47,742 nucleotides of DNA from Anaerolineae bacterium (GCA_011174825.1 DUEZ01000082.1:31233-78974); one strand, 5' to 3'. Positions 14,813-24,246 are shown, numbered from the stretch's first letter. The notes: generated from the sequence alone by a model not told the origin. Translations and numbers: made by a program.

Positions 14813-14869
14813 TGTAGGGGCGCACGGGCAGGAAAGTTCACCCTGCATCTTCGACCGTGCGCCCCTACA
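14813..14869. repeat. GTAGGGGC-family long hairpin
   Basis: A perfect 15-bp terminal inverted repeat, TGTAGGGGCGCACGG and CCGTGCGCCCCTACA, encloses 27 bases. It ends 17 bp before the rsgA stop codon. The 540-bp gap 14347-14886 is filled by four such repeat units and holds no gene that I can support. Confidence 0.8.
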
Positions 14870-14886
14870 AACGGAGTATTAATCGT

Positions 14887-15804
14887 TCAATCGGTATCAC
14901 CGAGACGCATACGCTGATAAGACTCATATCGCTCAGGGCTGACCTTCCCGCTTTCAACGGCTGCGATCACGGCACAGCCAGGTTCATGCAGGTGAGAACA
15001 ATCGCTGAACTCACAATCGGCCACCAAGTCGCGCATTTCCGGAAAATAGGCATCCAGCTCCTCAGGCTCAATGTCCCAAAGTGCAAAAGCCTTCAGACCA
15101 GGTGTATCGGCGACGTAGCCTCCCACATCCAAGGGTATTAGTTCAGGAACCACAGTCACGTGTTGACCTTTTCGAGTCGCCCTACTTACCTCTTTTACTC
15201 GTAATCCCAATCCCGGCTGAACTTGGTTTAATAAGCTCGATTTGCCCGTGCCGGAGGGACCAGCGAACACTGAAATCTTATCCTGCAATGCTTTGCGTAG
15301 TGTCCGTACACCTTTGCCTGTCTTCGCTGAGGTGAAGATTACTCTATACCCAAGTCGGGCATACTCGCCAAACTCCGCTTTAGCGCTACGTGGCACCACA
15401 AGATCGATCTTGTTCGCGCAGATCATGGCCGGGATTTCCTCTCGCTCAGCACCTACAAGGAGACGATCAAGCATGCGAAAGTTGGGGTCCGGATCTGCGC
15501 AAGCGAAAACGAAAACCACCTGATCGGGGTTGGCCACGAGCACCTGCTCGATCTCTTGACGACCAGGCGCTCGACGGGAGAGGACACGATCCCGCTCCTC
15601 TATTTCCTCAATAACGCCTGTCCCGTCCTCCAGCAACATGATCTTCACCCTATCCCCCAAAGCGGCAACATCGGTTTCTTGAGGCCCTCGAGTGTGAATC
15701 CCGCGCAGCTGAGCCACCACGAGGCCTTCATCCGTCTGTACGTCAAAAAATCCAGATTGAGCTCGCACGATAAGGCCGGGGATAAGAATCAACTCTGTCA
15801 TCAT
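14887..15804 (-). CDS. rsgA: Ribosome small-subunit-dependent GTPase RsgA
   Basis: The 305-residue protein is a circularly permuted GTPase. An OB-fold (1-75) is followed by G4 NKID (131-134), G5 SAK, G1 GPSGTGKSS (182-190), G2 TRKGQHVT and G3 DTPG (233-236). The zinc site is C264-x4-C269-x-H271-x5-C277. RsgA releases assembly factors during late 30S subunit maturation. The ATG directly follows the TAA of the PBP gene, and no independent Shine-Dalgarno is evident, so translation is probably coupled. It is the last gene of the maf-PBP-rsgA operon. Confidence 0.96.
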   Translation of the reverse strand: MMTELILIPGLIVRAQSGFFDVQTDEGLVVAQLRGIHTRGPQETDVAALGDRVKIMLLEDGTGVIEEIEERDRVLSRRAPGRQEIEQVLVANPDQVVFVFACADPDPNFRMLDRLLVGAEREEIPAMICANKIDLVVPRSAKAEFGEYARLGYRVIFTSAKTGKGVRTLRKALQDKISVFAGPSGTGKSSLLNQVQPGLGLRVKEVSRATRKGQHVTVVPELIPLDVGGYVADTPGLKAFALWDIEPEELDAYFPEMRDLVADCEFSDCSHLHEPGCAVIAAVESGKVSPERYESYQRMRLGDTD

Positions 15805-18075
15805 TTAGGGTGAGGGCGTTTCCTCGGTTTCGAGGTCCTCAGGGCCCGGTGTGGGGGTTGGGGTCTTGTCGACGCGAATGCGAGCTTCCCAGGGGTAGAG
15901 AGATTGGGGGCGACCCTTGAAGTAGGCCTCCACGATGCGGCGAAAAATCGGCGCCGCCCAATCCGAACCCTCACCCTGATATTCCACGAGAACAACGATT
16001 GCGATATCCGGGAGATCCTCGCGGTTCTCATAGGTGTACCCAGCGAACCAGGCATGCGGATCCGTGTACTCACCGGAGGTGGCGGTCCCCGTCTTCCCGG
16101 CGACATTAATCGAAAAATTGATAAACCGCCGATAGGCTGTCGCATAGGGGTCCCGTATCACATTTACCATAGCTTGGCGGATGGCCTCTAGGTTCTCAGG
16201 GCTCACGGGGAGCTGACCTTGAACCTCGGGCTGGAATTCATGCAAGATCTCACCGACGGCATTCTCAACACTCTGGACGATCTGAGGGCGATAGATCGTT
16301 CCCCCGTTACCAACGGCGGCAATAAAGCGCGCCACCTGTAATGGTGTGACCTGCAAGAAGCTCTGGCCGATCGCTAACTGCACTGCATCACTGGCCATCC
16401 ACTCCTCGTCAAACAACTCCACTTTACTCTCGGGATCCGGGACAGAACCTGCGTCCTCGTCGATCTCAATCCCGGTCAACTGACCTAATCCGAATCCCCT
16501 GGCCATATCGGGGAGAGCCGTTTCGAGGCCCTTGTTATAGAGGTCCAAGCCAATGTGCCAAAAATACGGATTACATGATTTTTCTAAACCCTGCATCAGG
16601 GTGATCTCTCCGGCAGCGGGTAACTCCCTATCTAAGCGCCAATCATGCCCTTCCCAACCGGCCAGTTCAGTAAAATAATGACCGCAGTTGTATATCGTAT
16701 CCGGTTCGTAGTACTCAGATTCGAGCGCCGCCGCCATGGTGATGATTTTGAAGACCGATCCTAGAGGGTAGATACCAAACGTAGCCCGATTGAGCAAGGC
16801 TTGATTGGGATCTTCGAACAACTTGGAAAGACCGTAACTGGAATTGCGATTGTCGGTATCAAAGAGATTCGAGTCGAACCCAGGAGAAGAGGCAATCGCC
16901 AGAACCGCACCCGTATCGCGTTCGAGGACGACCACCGCGCCATTGAAATTCTCAATCGCCTGTTGTGCGTGGCGCTGTAGCTCACGATCGAGGGTCGTGT
17001 AGACGGCGTAGGGAGGTTCCGATTCATGAGAGGCCAGAATTTCGATCTCCGTACCATTGGAGTCGATCAGGTATAGATCGCCACCCGGCCGCCCCCTCAG
17101 TTCCGGTTCATAAGCGAATTCAAGACCCATATGACCGACAAACTCATCACCTTGGTAACCCAATATCAGATAATCCTCCACGACCTCCTTGGGGATCCAA
17201 CTGACATAACCCACAGCATGAGGTGCCAGTCCTCCGCTGTAAGGGGTCAGACCTCCCCCAGTATAAAAACGGGTATTGTATCTCTCCCACTGCACACCAC
17301 CTAACGAGTTAAGCGTGCCTTGGACCAATTGGAAATCTTCCAACGCCACCTCGCCCAGCGCGGTGTAGTAATCCGTGTCGCGGAAAGATTCGTACAGAAA
17401 ACGGATCTCATCATTCGTGGGGACATCGAGCAATCTACGAAGTGTGCTGAGCATGGCCTCCTCTGCATCTTCGTCACCGATCTGGTTGGGAACGATCCAC
17501 AAAGCTACAGCATCGGTTTGAGCCGCTAATGCCAGGCCATTGCGATCATAGATGTTCGCACGCGTGGGGGTGTATTGGTACATGCGCAAGCCATTCCCCT
17601 CCGTCAACTCGGGTAAAATCATGGCCTCCGTCCATGCCACTTGCCAATCACCATCTTCACGTCTGAGATCCATCCGGTTCTCACGGCTGATGTCACCAAC
17701 AACTGCACTATGGAGAACCGTGCGGAAGCGAACCTCGGCTTGTTCTGGACTCATCACCAGCGAGGAAATGATCTGAGTGTCAATACCGGTTACTGCGGCA
17801 GTGCGATGGATCTCTTCATACCGATTGGTAAACGCGTCAAGGCTAAGCCCATCCTGGGCCAATGCGGTAAGCATCCCATACATCGAGGGGTAGTCGTTTC
17901 TCTTCCATGCGTCTAAGAAACCCCGGGCGGTTGTGTCTGGATCAGGTGCCGGGATGGTGGTCACCCCGGGGTCTGGTAAAGTAGGCGTTACATCAGAGAC
18001 GGGTGAACTCGTATCAAACAAAGAACATGCAGACACGAGTAAGCTGAGAATGATCAAAATCGATCGTCGCTTCAC
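15805..18075 (-). CDS. Class B penicillin-binding protein, MecA-like lipoprotein
   Basis: The 756-residue protein starts with a lipoprotein signal (VKRRSILIILSLLVSAC, lipid-modified Cys17). An acidic/Pro linker, an NTF2-like MecA_N-type domain (about 48-150), the PBP dimerisation region (170-345) and a transpeptidase domain follow. The active site is complete: Ser440-xx-Lys443, Ser500-Cys-Asn502 and Lys661-Thr-Gly. It cross-links peptidoglycan outside the membrane. Lipid anchoring replaces the usual N-terminal membrane helix. The start is GTG at 18075 with GGGAG 7 nt upstream, overlapping the maf stop as GTGA. An extension to 18111 would sit before the signal peptide and is unlikely. The C-terminal tail is Thr/Pro/Glu-rich. 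Confidence 0.93.
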   Translation of the reverse strand: MKRRSILIILSLLVSACSLFDTSSPVSDVTPTLPDPGVTTIPAPDPDTTARGFLDAWKRNDYPSMYGMLTALAQDGLSLDAFTNRYEEIHRTAAVTGIDTQIISSLVMSPEQAEVRFRTVLHSAVVGDISRENRMDLRREDGDWQVAWTEAMILPELTEGNGLRMYQYTPTRANIYDRNGLALAAQTDAVALWIVPNQIGDEDAEEAMLSTLRRLLDVPTNDEIRFLYESFRDTDYYTALGEVALEDFQLVQGTLNSLGGVQWERYNTRFYTGGGLTPYSGGLAPHAVGYVSWIPKEVVEDYLILGYQGDEFVGHMGLEFAYEPELRGRPGGDLYLIDSNGTEIEILASHESEPPYAVYTTLDRELQRHAQQAIENFNGAVVVLERDTGAVLAIASSPGFDSNLFDTDNRNSSYGLSKLFEDPNQALLNRATFGIYPLGSVFKIITMAAALESEYYEPDTIYNCGHYFTELAGWEGHDWRLDRELPAAGEITLMQGLEKSCNPYFWHIGLDLYNKGLETALPDMARGFGLGQLTGIEIDEDAGSVPDPESKVELFDEEWMASDAVQLAIGQSFLQVTPLQVARFIAAVGNGGTIYRPQIVQSVENAVGEILHEFQPEVQGQLPVSPENLEAIRQAMVNVIRDPYATAYRRFINFSINVAGKTGTATSGEYTDPHAWFAGYTYENREDLPDIAIVVLVEYQGEGSDWAAPIFRRIVEAYFKGRPQSLYPWEARIRVDKTPTPTPGPEDLETEETPSP

Positions 18076-18749
18076 GCTCGATCTCCCAGGATCTCTTTGT
18101 AAATGGAGCAATCATAATCGAGATATGCTTGGCATTCCACAGGAACATCGATGAACGGAGAATGACCAAGACGACGCATAGCGTTAACAAGGTGACACAG
18201 AGGTAATCCCATTACATTAGCATAACAATCATGAAAACACTCCATTGCTACAGGGTTGAAGGAGTCTTGAATGCCATAAGCTCCTGCCTTATCCAGCGGA
18301 CTCCCTGAATTGATGTAAGCATCCACCTCGTCCATGGTGTATCTGCGCATCGGAACGGAAGACTCGCACATCATAAAGATCTCGCGCTGATCTTGCTGAT
18401 CGATGATAACGAGTGTGGTTAGAACGCGATGTTCTCGACCACGTAATTCCCACAGCATCTCCCTTGCCTCAGTTTGATCCAATGGTTTTCCCAAGAGACG
18501 CTGCCCATCCACAACCACCGTATCTGCGGCAAGGAAGACACCGGATTCATCACAGCTCAGGATCGCGGTTCTCGCTTTCGTCAAGGCTAACCTCCTTACT
18601 AACTCCTCTGCTGTTTCATCCTGCAGGGGAAGTTCATCCACTTCAACCGGGCACACAAGCGCGCTCCACCCTGTAAGCCTGATAAGCTCGTTCCGGCGAG
18701 GTGAAGCGGAAGCGAGGATAAATGTAGTCGTCCTTGGCTCAATCGACAT
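18072..18749 (-). CDS. maf: Maf-family nucleoside triphosphate pyrophosphatase
   Basis: The product has the Maf signatures ILASASPRRNELI, CPVEVDE, FLAADTVV, LLGKP, DKAGAYGIQ and NVMGLPL. Maf proteins hydrolyse non-canonical or m5U/dTTP-type nucleotides and are linked to septum control. The C-terminus (SIYKEILGDRA) extends slightly past the common end. The ATG at 18749 is chosen because it leaves the usual short lead before ILASASPRR. TTG at 18770 and GTG at 18764 remain possible, as no start has an ideal Shine-Dalgarno. The stop overlaps the PBP start, so this is the first gene of a cell-wall/ribosome operon. Confidence 0.92.
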   Translation of the reverse strand: MSIEPRTTTFILASASPRRNELIRLTGWSALVCPVEVDELPLQDETAEELVRRLALTKARTAILSCDESGVFLAADTVVVDGQRLLGKPLDQTEAREMLWELRGREHRVLTTLVIIDQQDQREIFMMCESSVPMRRYTMDEVDAYINSGSPLDKAGAYGIQDSFNPVAMECFHDCYANVMGLPLCHLVNAMRRLGHSPFIDVPVECQAYLDYDCSIYKEILGDRA

Positions 18750-18770
18750 CGCTAAGTTAAGCACTCCCAA

Positions 18771-19144
18771 TAAACAGATATACTAGCTCAATTTACATAC
18801 AACAGGTATCAAGTGAGGATTCTAACATAGGAGCCCACCGCACTCCACAGAGCTGCCCAAAGGTTCCACACATCTAGCTGTTAAAATCTCGATGAAAAGT
18901 ATCAAACCAATTTCTATTCGTAGTCATGCACAATCAGCAACAATGTCACCCGCTTGCCTTTTCTTTAGGCATCCTTTTAATGTCAAGAAATGAAGGTGAT
19001 AACGCACTAATCCACTTTAATCTTATAACTTCATCGTCTTTGTGAAATCGATTGATGGGAATTAGGTAGAGTCACTCGATTTAATATATATGCGGAAAGC
19101 ATTTTCACATCTCGTCATATAGATTGGGACGGAGGTCTGATGGA
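18771..19144. other. Intergenic region without recognised gene
   Basis: This AT-rich gap lies between two divergent genes and must hold their promoters. I see no convincing -35/-10 pair, no repeat and no RNA gene in it. Confidence 0.5.
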
Positions 19145-20407
19145 ATGGATACTCACTCAGAACACCTACGTATCAATCCCGCGAGGTTTCAAGCCAACTT
19201 CGATGCTTTATCTGAGATTGGAGCGACGGACGATGGTGGTATACACCGCCCAACATTTAGCGAGGCACACTTAGCTGCGCGCGCTTGGTTTCGAGACCTA
19301 ATCCGAGAGAGCGGGTTAGAATTCCGCGTCGACGAGGCGGGAAACCATTCGGCATATCTCCCTTGCGGACCTGAAGATGGACCGACACTACTTCTTGGCT
19401 CACACCTTGATTCTGTCCCCTATGGAGGCCGGTTCGATGGCGCACTTGGGGTACTGTCTGCGCTCGAGGTCCTGGTTGTTGTAAAAGAAGCCGGCATTAG
19501 TCTCCCTATCAACTTAGAAGCCATCGACTTCACGGATGAGGAGGGTACACATATCGGTTTATTGGGAAGTTCAGCCCTTGCCGGGAAGCTGAGTCACTCC
19601 GATCTAGAGCATCCAAGAGGGGGCAAGGTCGCGTTTATTGAAGGACTAAATCGTGCAGGTCTTACCAAAGACGGTTTGCTCAACGCGGCTCGCCATCAAG
19701 GATCGTTAGCCGGATTTGTAGAAGTGCACATCGAGCAAGGTATGAGGTTGATCGACGCTAACGCTGAGATAGGTGTCGTGACCAGTATTGTTGGTATTGG
19801 TTCATCTATATTGACGTTCATCGGTAGATCGGACCATGCAGGGACGACCTCCATGGAGGACCGACTTGATGCAGCCCAAGGCGCGAGCGCATTTATCTTG
19901 GTTATACGAGATATCTTGCACGAGAGTTTCCCACACTGCGTCGCTAACGTTGGGAAGATAGATCTTATGCCAGGAGCATTTAACATCGTCCCGGCAGAAG
20001 CGATACTAAGGCTGGAGTATCGGGCACCAGAAGCCCACACCCTCCGTATATTGGGACAAGCTCTACTGGAAGGGGCTCGTTTCGAAGCAAACCGTTTCGG
20101 TCTAGGTCTGGAAGTAGAGGATCTTGGGGAATACCCACCATCTCTAATGCATGATGAGGTCCGTTCCGCAATTACTAATGCTGCGGATACGCTGAGTCTA
20201 AACCATATCCCACTTACTTCCATGGCTGGGCATGATGCACAATCCTTGGCAGGACTGTGTCCCGTTGGGATGATTTTTGTCCCTTCAGTGGATGGGGCGA
20301 GTCACTCGCCAAGAGAATTCACCACTTGGGAGAACTGCATCCATGGAGCCAACACTTTATTACAGACGGCGCTGAGACTAGCGATAAACATTGACCAGGT
20401 GGGGTAA
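19145..20407 (+). CDS. M20-family N-carbamoyl-amino-acid/allantoate-type amidohydrolase
   Basis: The 420-residue enzyme belongs to the M20 amidase branch (AllC, HyuC, beta-ureidopropionase). Dinuclear metal ligands are visible: His87 (GSHLDSVPYGG), Asp98 (RFDGALGV), Glu132/133 (TDEEG), His195 (VEVHIEQG) and a C-terminal His in SMAGHDAQSLAG. The lid domain has GRSDHAGTTSM. Such enzymes split N-carbamoyl amino acids, allantoate or ureidoglycine, and the exact substrate cannot be assigned here. The ATG at 19145 has GGAGG 9 nt upstream. An in-frame TTG at 19124 overlaps that Shine-Dalgarno and is rejected. It converges with an aminotransferase, consistent with amino-acid or pyrimidine nitrogen use. 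Confidence 0.9.
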   Translation: MDTHSEHLRINPARFQANFDALSEIGATDDGGIHRPTFSEAHLAARAWFRDLIRESGLEFRVDEAGNHSAYLPCGPEDGPTLLLGSHLDSVPYGGRFDGALGVLSALEVLVVVKEAGISLPINLEAIDFTDEEGTHIGLLGSSALAGKLSHSDLEHPRGGKVAFIEGLNRAGLTKDGLLNAARHQGSLAGFVEVHIEQGMRLIDANAEIGVVTSIVGIGSSILTFIGRSDHAGTTSMEDRLDAAQGASAFILVIRDILHESFPHCVANVGKIDLMPGAFNIVPAEAILRLEYRAPEAHTLRILGQALLEGARFEANRFGLGLEVEDLGEYPPSLMHDEVRSAITNAADTLSLNHIPLTSMAGHDAQSLAGLCPVGMIFVPSVDGASHSPREFTTWENCIHGANTLLQTALRLAINIDQVG

Positions 20408-20512
20408 ACACCTGATCATCCACATCACCCTCACACAACTCAGATAGTGCTTGACTTTGAATCTTCTTGTGTTTTTTAACCGCAAAATTGTTGGGTCAAA
20501 TAAATCTTGATT

Positions 20513-21742
20513 TCAAGCCAATTCTTCCTTCATCGCTACTGCCAGACGGTAGATGCCCTCATTGATGACATCTTCCTTGCAATAGGAAAAATTTAATCTC
20601 ATAGAATGGAAACCACCGCTCTCACCTGGGTAGAACGCGAAACCTGGGACATAGGCAACCTTGGCCGCGGTCGCCTTCTCGAGAAAATCGCGCGTTTTGA
20701 TGCGATCAGATGTACGTGCCCAAAGGAACAAACCTCCCTGGGGACGCGTCCAAGATACCTCTTCGGGCATGTGCTCCGCTAGAGCATCCAACATCGCGTC
20801 GCGTCGTTGATGATAGACTTCACATAATCGTTTCACATGCTGACGGAGAAAACCGCGCTGACAGATATCATTGGCCACCATCTGAACAAAGGTGCCAGTG
20901 TGCAGATCGGCCGCCTGCTTCGCCCGTACCAGCTTGGCGATGATCGGTTTCGGTGCCACGATCCAGGCGAGCCGAATTCCTGGGGCTAACGTCTTCGAGA
21001 ATGTGCTTAAGTACAGCGTTCTCTCCGGAGCCAAACGAAAGATGGGAGTGACATCCTCGCCCTCGTAGCGAAGTTCACCGTAAGGGTCATCTTCGATGAT
21101 CACGAGGTCATACTGGCGCGCAATCTCAACTAACCGCTTGCGTCGCTCCAATGGAAGGGTGGTCCCGGCCGGGTTGTGAAAGTTCGGCAGGACATAGATA
21201 AAGCGATGACGATGGTCAACATCGAGAATGGCTGGTAGCTCATCGACGCACATACCTTCATCGTCAAGCGGTACTGTGCAATATTGGGCCTGATAAGCAT
21301 CCCAAGCCTGTAACGCACCCAGATAAGTTGGACGACTGCAGATAACGCAGGCGTCTGGGTCAACGAAGATCTTACCGATCAAATCCAGCCCTTGTTGTGA
21401 GCCGTTGGTGATCAGGATGTTTTCCAATTCGACCAGGATGCCGTATTTGGACATTTTCTCAGCAAGAAACTGCTTCAGAGGTGCATAGCCTTCGGACGGA
21501 CCATACTGTAATGCCACATGACCTTCATGCTGAAGGACATATTGACATGCTTCTTCGAACTCGCGGAGAGGGAAAAAATCTGGCGCCGGTAAACCGCCAG
21601 CGAAGGAGATCATGTCCGGCTGCATGGTCACCTTTAGTAAATCTCGGATAACGGAGCTTTTCATCCCCTGCGTTCGCTTCGCTAATCTCGCATCCCAACC
21701 GATGTCCTCGACCTTGGTGATGATAGGTTCCAAATCACTCAT
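20513..21742 (-). CDS. PLP-dependent class I/II aminotransferase (2-aminoadipate/MocR-core type)
   Basis: The 409-residue protein is a fold-type I aminotransferase related to LysN/2-aminoadipate transaminases and to the catalytic part of MocR regulators, but with no HTH domain. Landmarks are FAGGLPAPDFFP, ITNGSQQGLDLIGK, YVLPNFHNPAGTTL, EDDPYGELR and the PLP lysine Lys250 in STFSKTLAPG. It would transfer amino groups between branched, aromatic or aminoadipate substrates and 2-oxoglutarate. The ATG at 21742 is chosen because GGAG lies 6 nt upstream. The preceding in-frame ATG at 21754 overlaps that site. Confidence 0.92.
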   Translation of the reverse strand: MSDLEPIITKVEDIGWDARLAKRTQGMKSSVIRDLLKVTMQPDMISFAGGLPAPDFFPLREFEEACQYVLQHEGHVALQYGPSEGYAPLKQFLAEKMSKYGILVELENILITNGSQQGLDLIGKIFVDPDACVICSRPTYLGALQAWDAYQAQYCTVPLDDEGMCVDELPAILDVDHRHRFIYVLPNFHNPAGTTLPLERRKRLVEIARQYDLVIIEDDPYGELRYEGEDVTPIFRLAPERTLYLSTFSKTLAPGIRLAWIVAPKPIIAKLVRAKQAADLHTGTFVQMVANDICQRGFLRQHVKRLCEVYHQRRDAMLDALAEHMPEEVSWTRPQGGLFLWARTSDRIKTRDFLEKATAAKVAYVPGFAFYPGESGGFHSMRLNFSYCKEDVINEGIYRLAVAMKEELA

Positions 21743-21896
21743 TACATTCTCCATCTGTCGGCTAAGATGATTCTCTTCTCAAGCTTCGAATTAAGCAAGA
21801 TCTGGAACTTAAAAACTTCCGTGGAGGTTTCAGATTCAATCCTCTACGCTCAGACGAGACGGTTACGATCCTTTCATTGTGCATACTCTTGTCAGA

Positions 21897-21918
21897 TGTA
21901 TAGGGGCGGTTCGCCGTT
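21897..21918. repeat. Decayed GTAGGGGC-family fragment
   Basis: TATAGGGGCGGTTCGCCG resembles the left arm of the 14406 palindrome with a two-base insertion. The right arm is not recognisable. It lies in the 530-bp gap between the aminotransferase and oppF, which contains only repeats. Confidence 0.4.
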
Positions 21919-22052
21919 CGTTCTGCGGTTTCGGCAGCACACTGACTGTCTCGACCTGTGGGGCTGATCGTCTACCTCGCGTAGGGGAGATTTCTGAATT
22001 GTCCCAAGATCATTTACAGGTATTTATTACCCCCCTCATCCAAAAGTAAGGA

Positions 22053-22130
22053 TTTGGAGTGCGCAAGCTTTGCTTGCGCCCCCTTCGACAGGCTCAGGAT
22101 ACGGCAGCAGCAGAGCTGCTGTACTCCAAA
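22053..22130. repeat. TTTGGAGT-family inverted repeat, copy 2
   Basis: The termini TTTGGAGT (22053-22060) and ACTCCAAA (22123-22130) enclose two inner hairpins: GCGCAAGC/GCTTGCGC (22061-22079) and a CAGCAG/CTGCTG stem. The middle contains CCTTCGACAGGCTCAGG, a sequence common in palindromic repeats of many bacteria. Confidence 0.75.
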
Positions 22131-22170
22131 ATTGCCTCCCATACAAAAAGCATTGTTGGGGCGAAAGCAT

Positions 22171-22242
22171 GTAGGGGCAATTCCGGCCGTCTCGCACCGG
22201 CTTGCCGCCGGTGTCGCGGCACGAACGGTGAATTGCCCCTAC
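22171..22242. repeat. GTAGGGGC-family complete element (72 bp)
   Basis: The 13-bp terminal inverted repeats GTAGGGGCAATTC and GAATTGCCCCTAC enclose an inner CACCGG/CCGGTG hairpin. The last 38 bases are identical to 14727-14764, showing recent spread. Confidence 0.85.
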
Positions 22243-22277
22243 ATTCTTGCCTTCGAAAAAGAATTTTTGATTATGAG

Positions 22278-23273
22278 CTACACCTTATAACACGCCACTC
22301 GATGGCCCGCTCCCCTATCCTCAAGAGGCGGGTGATCATTGTCGTGGCAGAATTCATCCCCTACCAGGCAACGATCATAGAAGCGACAGCGTTGTGGCGG
22401 GTCAATAGGAGCAGAGACACCTCCTTTGATCCCTATCGCAACCCGGTTTCTCCGGGGGTTGGGAATTGGAACCGCTGAAAAAAGCGCTTGGGTGTATGGG
22501 TGGAGCGGATTTTTGATCATTTCTTCCGTCTCACCCTGCTCAACGATCTTTCCGAGATACATCACAGCGATCTCATGACACATGTAGCGTGCGATAGCCA
22601 GATCGTGTGTGATATACAGGTAACTGACGTTTAGTCGTTCCGCCAGCTCAGTCATCAGTTGCATCACACCAATACGAATTGAAACGTCCAACATCGAGGT
22701 CGGCTCATCCGCAATCACGAAAACGGGGTTGACCACCAAGGCACGTGCGATCGCCACCCGCTGCCGCTGACCGCCCGAGAGTTCATGTGGAAACCGGAAT
22801 AAAAAGCTTGATGCCGGGGTTAACCCTACCAATTCGAGCAATTTTACGACCCTCGCCTCTCTTTCAACCAATATGCCTGCCCCTTGAACCCGTAAAGGTT
22901 CTTCCACCGTGTCATAGATCGTGCGGCGGGGGTTAAGTGATTCATATGGGTCCTGAAAGATGATCTGCACCCGTTGGCGAAACGTTTTAAGTTCCCGCCC
23001 TCGAATTTCTGCTAGGTCGATTCTTCCCATCAGATCATCGTTGAGATAAATGTGCCCATCGGTTGGGTCCATCAAGCGAGCAAGGAGCTTTCCGGTGGTC
23101 GTTTTTCCACAGCCAGACTCACCCACCAGCCCTAATGATCGACCTGACGGGATATCAAAGCTGATATCGTCCACAGCATGAATGTGTCCCTTCACACGAC
23201 CGAATACCCCTGCAGAAACTGCGAACCGCTTCTCCAATTCAATCACATTCACCAACGCACCGTTCTCATCCAT
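22278..23273 (-). CDS. Oligopeptide/dipeptide ABC transporter ATPase (OppF-like)
   Basis: The 331-residue ATPase has Walker A GLVGESGCGKTTTGK, Q-loop, signature LSGGQRQRVAIARAL, Walker B VIADEPTSMLDV and H-loop YITHD. It ends with an oligopeptide-type C-terminal segment containing Cys (CRFYDRCLVGDEFC). It energises uptake through the OppB/OppC channel. The start at 23273 has GAGG 6 nt upstream and overlaps the end of the OppD gene by 8 nt. A longer frame to 23396 only repeats the coding region of its neighbour and is rejected. It is the last gene of the importer operon. Confidence 0.92.
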   Translation of the reverse strand: MDENGALVNVIELEKRFAVSAGVFGRVKGHIHAVDDISFDIPSGRSLGLVGESGCGKTTTGKLLARLMDPTDGHIYLNDDLMGRIDLAEIRGRELKTFRQRVQIIFQDPYESLNPRRTIYDTVEEPLRVQGAGILVEREARVVKLLELVGLTPASSFLFRFPHELSGGQRQRVAIARALVVNPVFVIADEPTSMLDVSIRIGVMQLMTELAERLNVSYLYITHDLAIARYMCHEIAVMYLGKIVEQGETEEMIKNPLHPYTQALFSAVPIPNPRRNRVAIGIKGGVSAPIDPPQRCRFYDRCLVGDEFCHDNDHPPLEDRGAGHRVACYKV

Positions 23274-24246
23274 TACCCACCTCGCGCGGGTTCCAACAGG
23301 CCACGAAATGATCGTCTCCCATATCTTCGAAAGGAGGCTGAAGTCTGTTACAGCTTTCAATCTTTCGAGAACAACGGGGATGGAAGCGACACCCACTCGG
23401 TGGCGATAACAAATCTGGCGGCTCGCCAGGCAAAGCTTTTAACTCCTGTTTCTCACCTTCAATACTAGGGAAAGCATTCATAAGAGCATGGGTGTAGGGG
23501 TGAAAGGGGTTCTCAAAGATGTCTACCGCAGAGGCTAATTCTGCCATCCGCCCTGCGTACATTACACCTATACGGTCGCTTACCTCAGCGATGACAGCGA
23601 TATCATGCGTGATGTAGATCATGCTCATGCCCATCTTTCGCTGAATCGCTCGCAGTTCATTCAGAATACGATCTTGGACGATCACATCAAGCGCGGTTGT
23701 CGGTTCATCGGCGATAATCACTCTCGGATCACAGGAGAGCGCCATGGCGATAACAGCACGTTGACGCATGCCGCCACTGAATTCGTGTGGGTAGCGCTCC
23801 ATCAGACTGGGATCCAATCCCACCATCGGGAACAACTCGATCACACGGTCACGCGCTTCGGCCTCACTAAGGCCTCTGAAGTGGGTCTGAAGTGCTTCTA
23901 TGATCTGGTCCCCGACCCGATACACCGGATCGAGGGCGTTCATAGCAGCTTGAAAGACCATCGAGATACCTCGCCAGCGAATCTTACGAACCTCCTTCTC
24001 GTCCAGCGCGAGGACATCACAACCATCAAGATACACGTTCCCAGCAAGCAGTTGAGCGTTCTCTGGAAGTAACCGTAGAAGCGAAAATGCCACCGACGTT
24101 TTACCACAGCCCGACTCGCCAACTAGCCCGAGCGATTGACCTCGCGCAAGATCGAACGAGACGTCGTCCACCGCTGATACGTCTCCCTTTCGAGTGTAAT
24201 AATGCATGGTCAGGTTGCGAACGGAGAGAATGGGTTTATCGTTCAT
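23266..24246 (-). CDS. Oligopeptide/dipeptide ABC transporter ATPase (OppD-like)
   Basis: The 326-residue ATPase has Walker A GLVGESGCGKTSVAF, the DALDPVYRVGDQI segment found in OppD/DppD, signature FSGGMRQRAVIAMAL, Walker B VIIADEPTTALDV and H-loop YITHD. Its C-terminal oligopeptide-family extension includes PSGCRFHPRCSRKIESC. It pairs with the OppF-like ATPase as a heterodimer. It starts 15 nt after the stop of the OppC-like permease gene. Confidence 0.93.
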   Translation of the reverse strand: MNDKPILSVRNLTMHYYTRKGDVSAVDDVSFDLARGQSLGLVGESGCGKTSVAFSLLRLLPENAQLLAGNVYLDGCDVLALDEKEVRKIRWRGISMVFQAAMNALDPVYRVGDQIIEALQTHFRGLSEAEARDRVIELFPMVGLDPSLMERYPHEFSGGMRQRAVIAMALSCDPRVIIADEPTTALDVIVQDRILNELRAIQRKMGMSMIYITHDIAVIAEVSDRIGVMYAGRMAELASAVDIFENPFHPYTHALMNAFPSIEGEKQELKALPGEPPDLLSPPSGCRFHPRCSRKIESCNRLQPPFEDMGDDHFVACWNPREVGNG

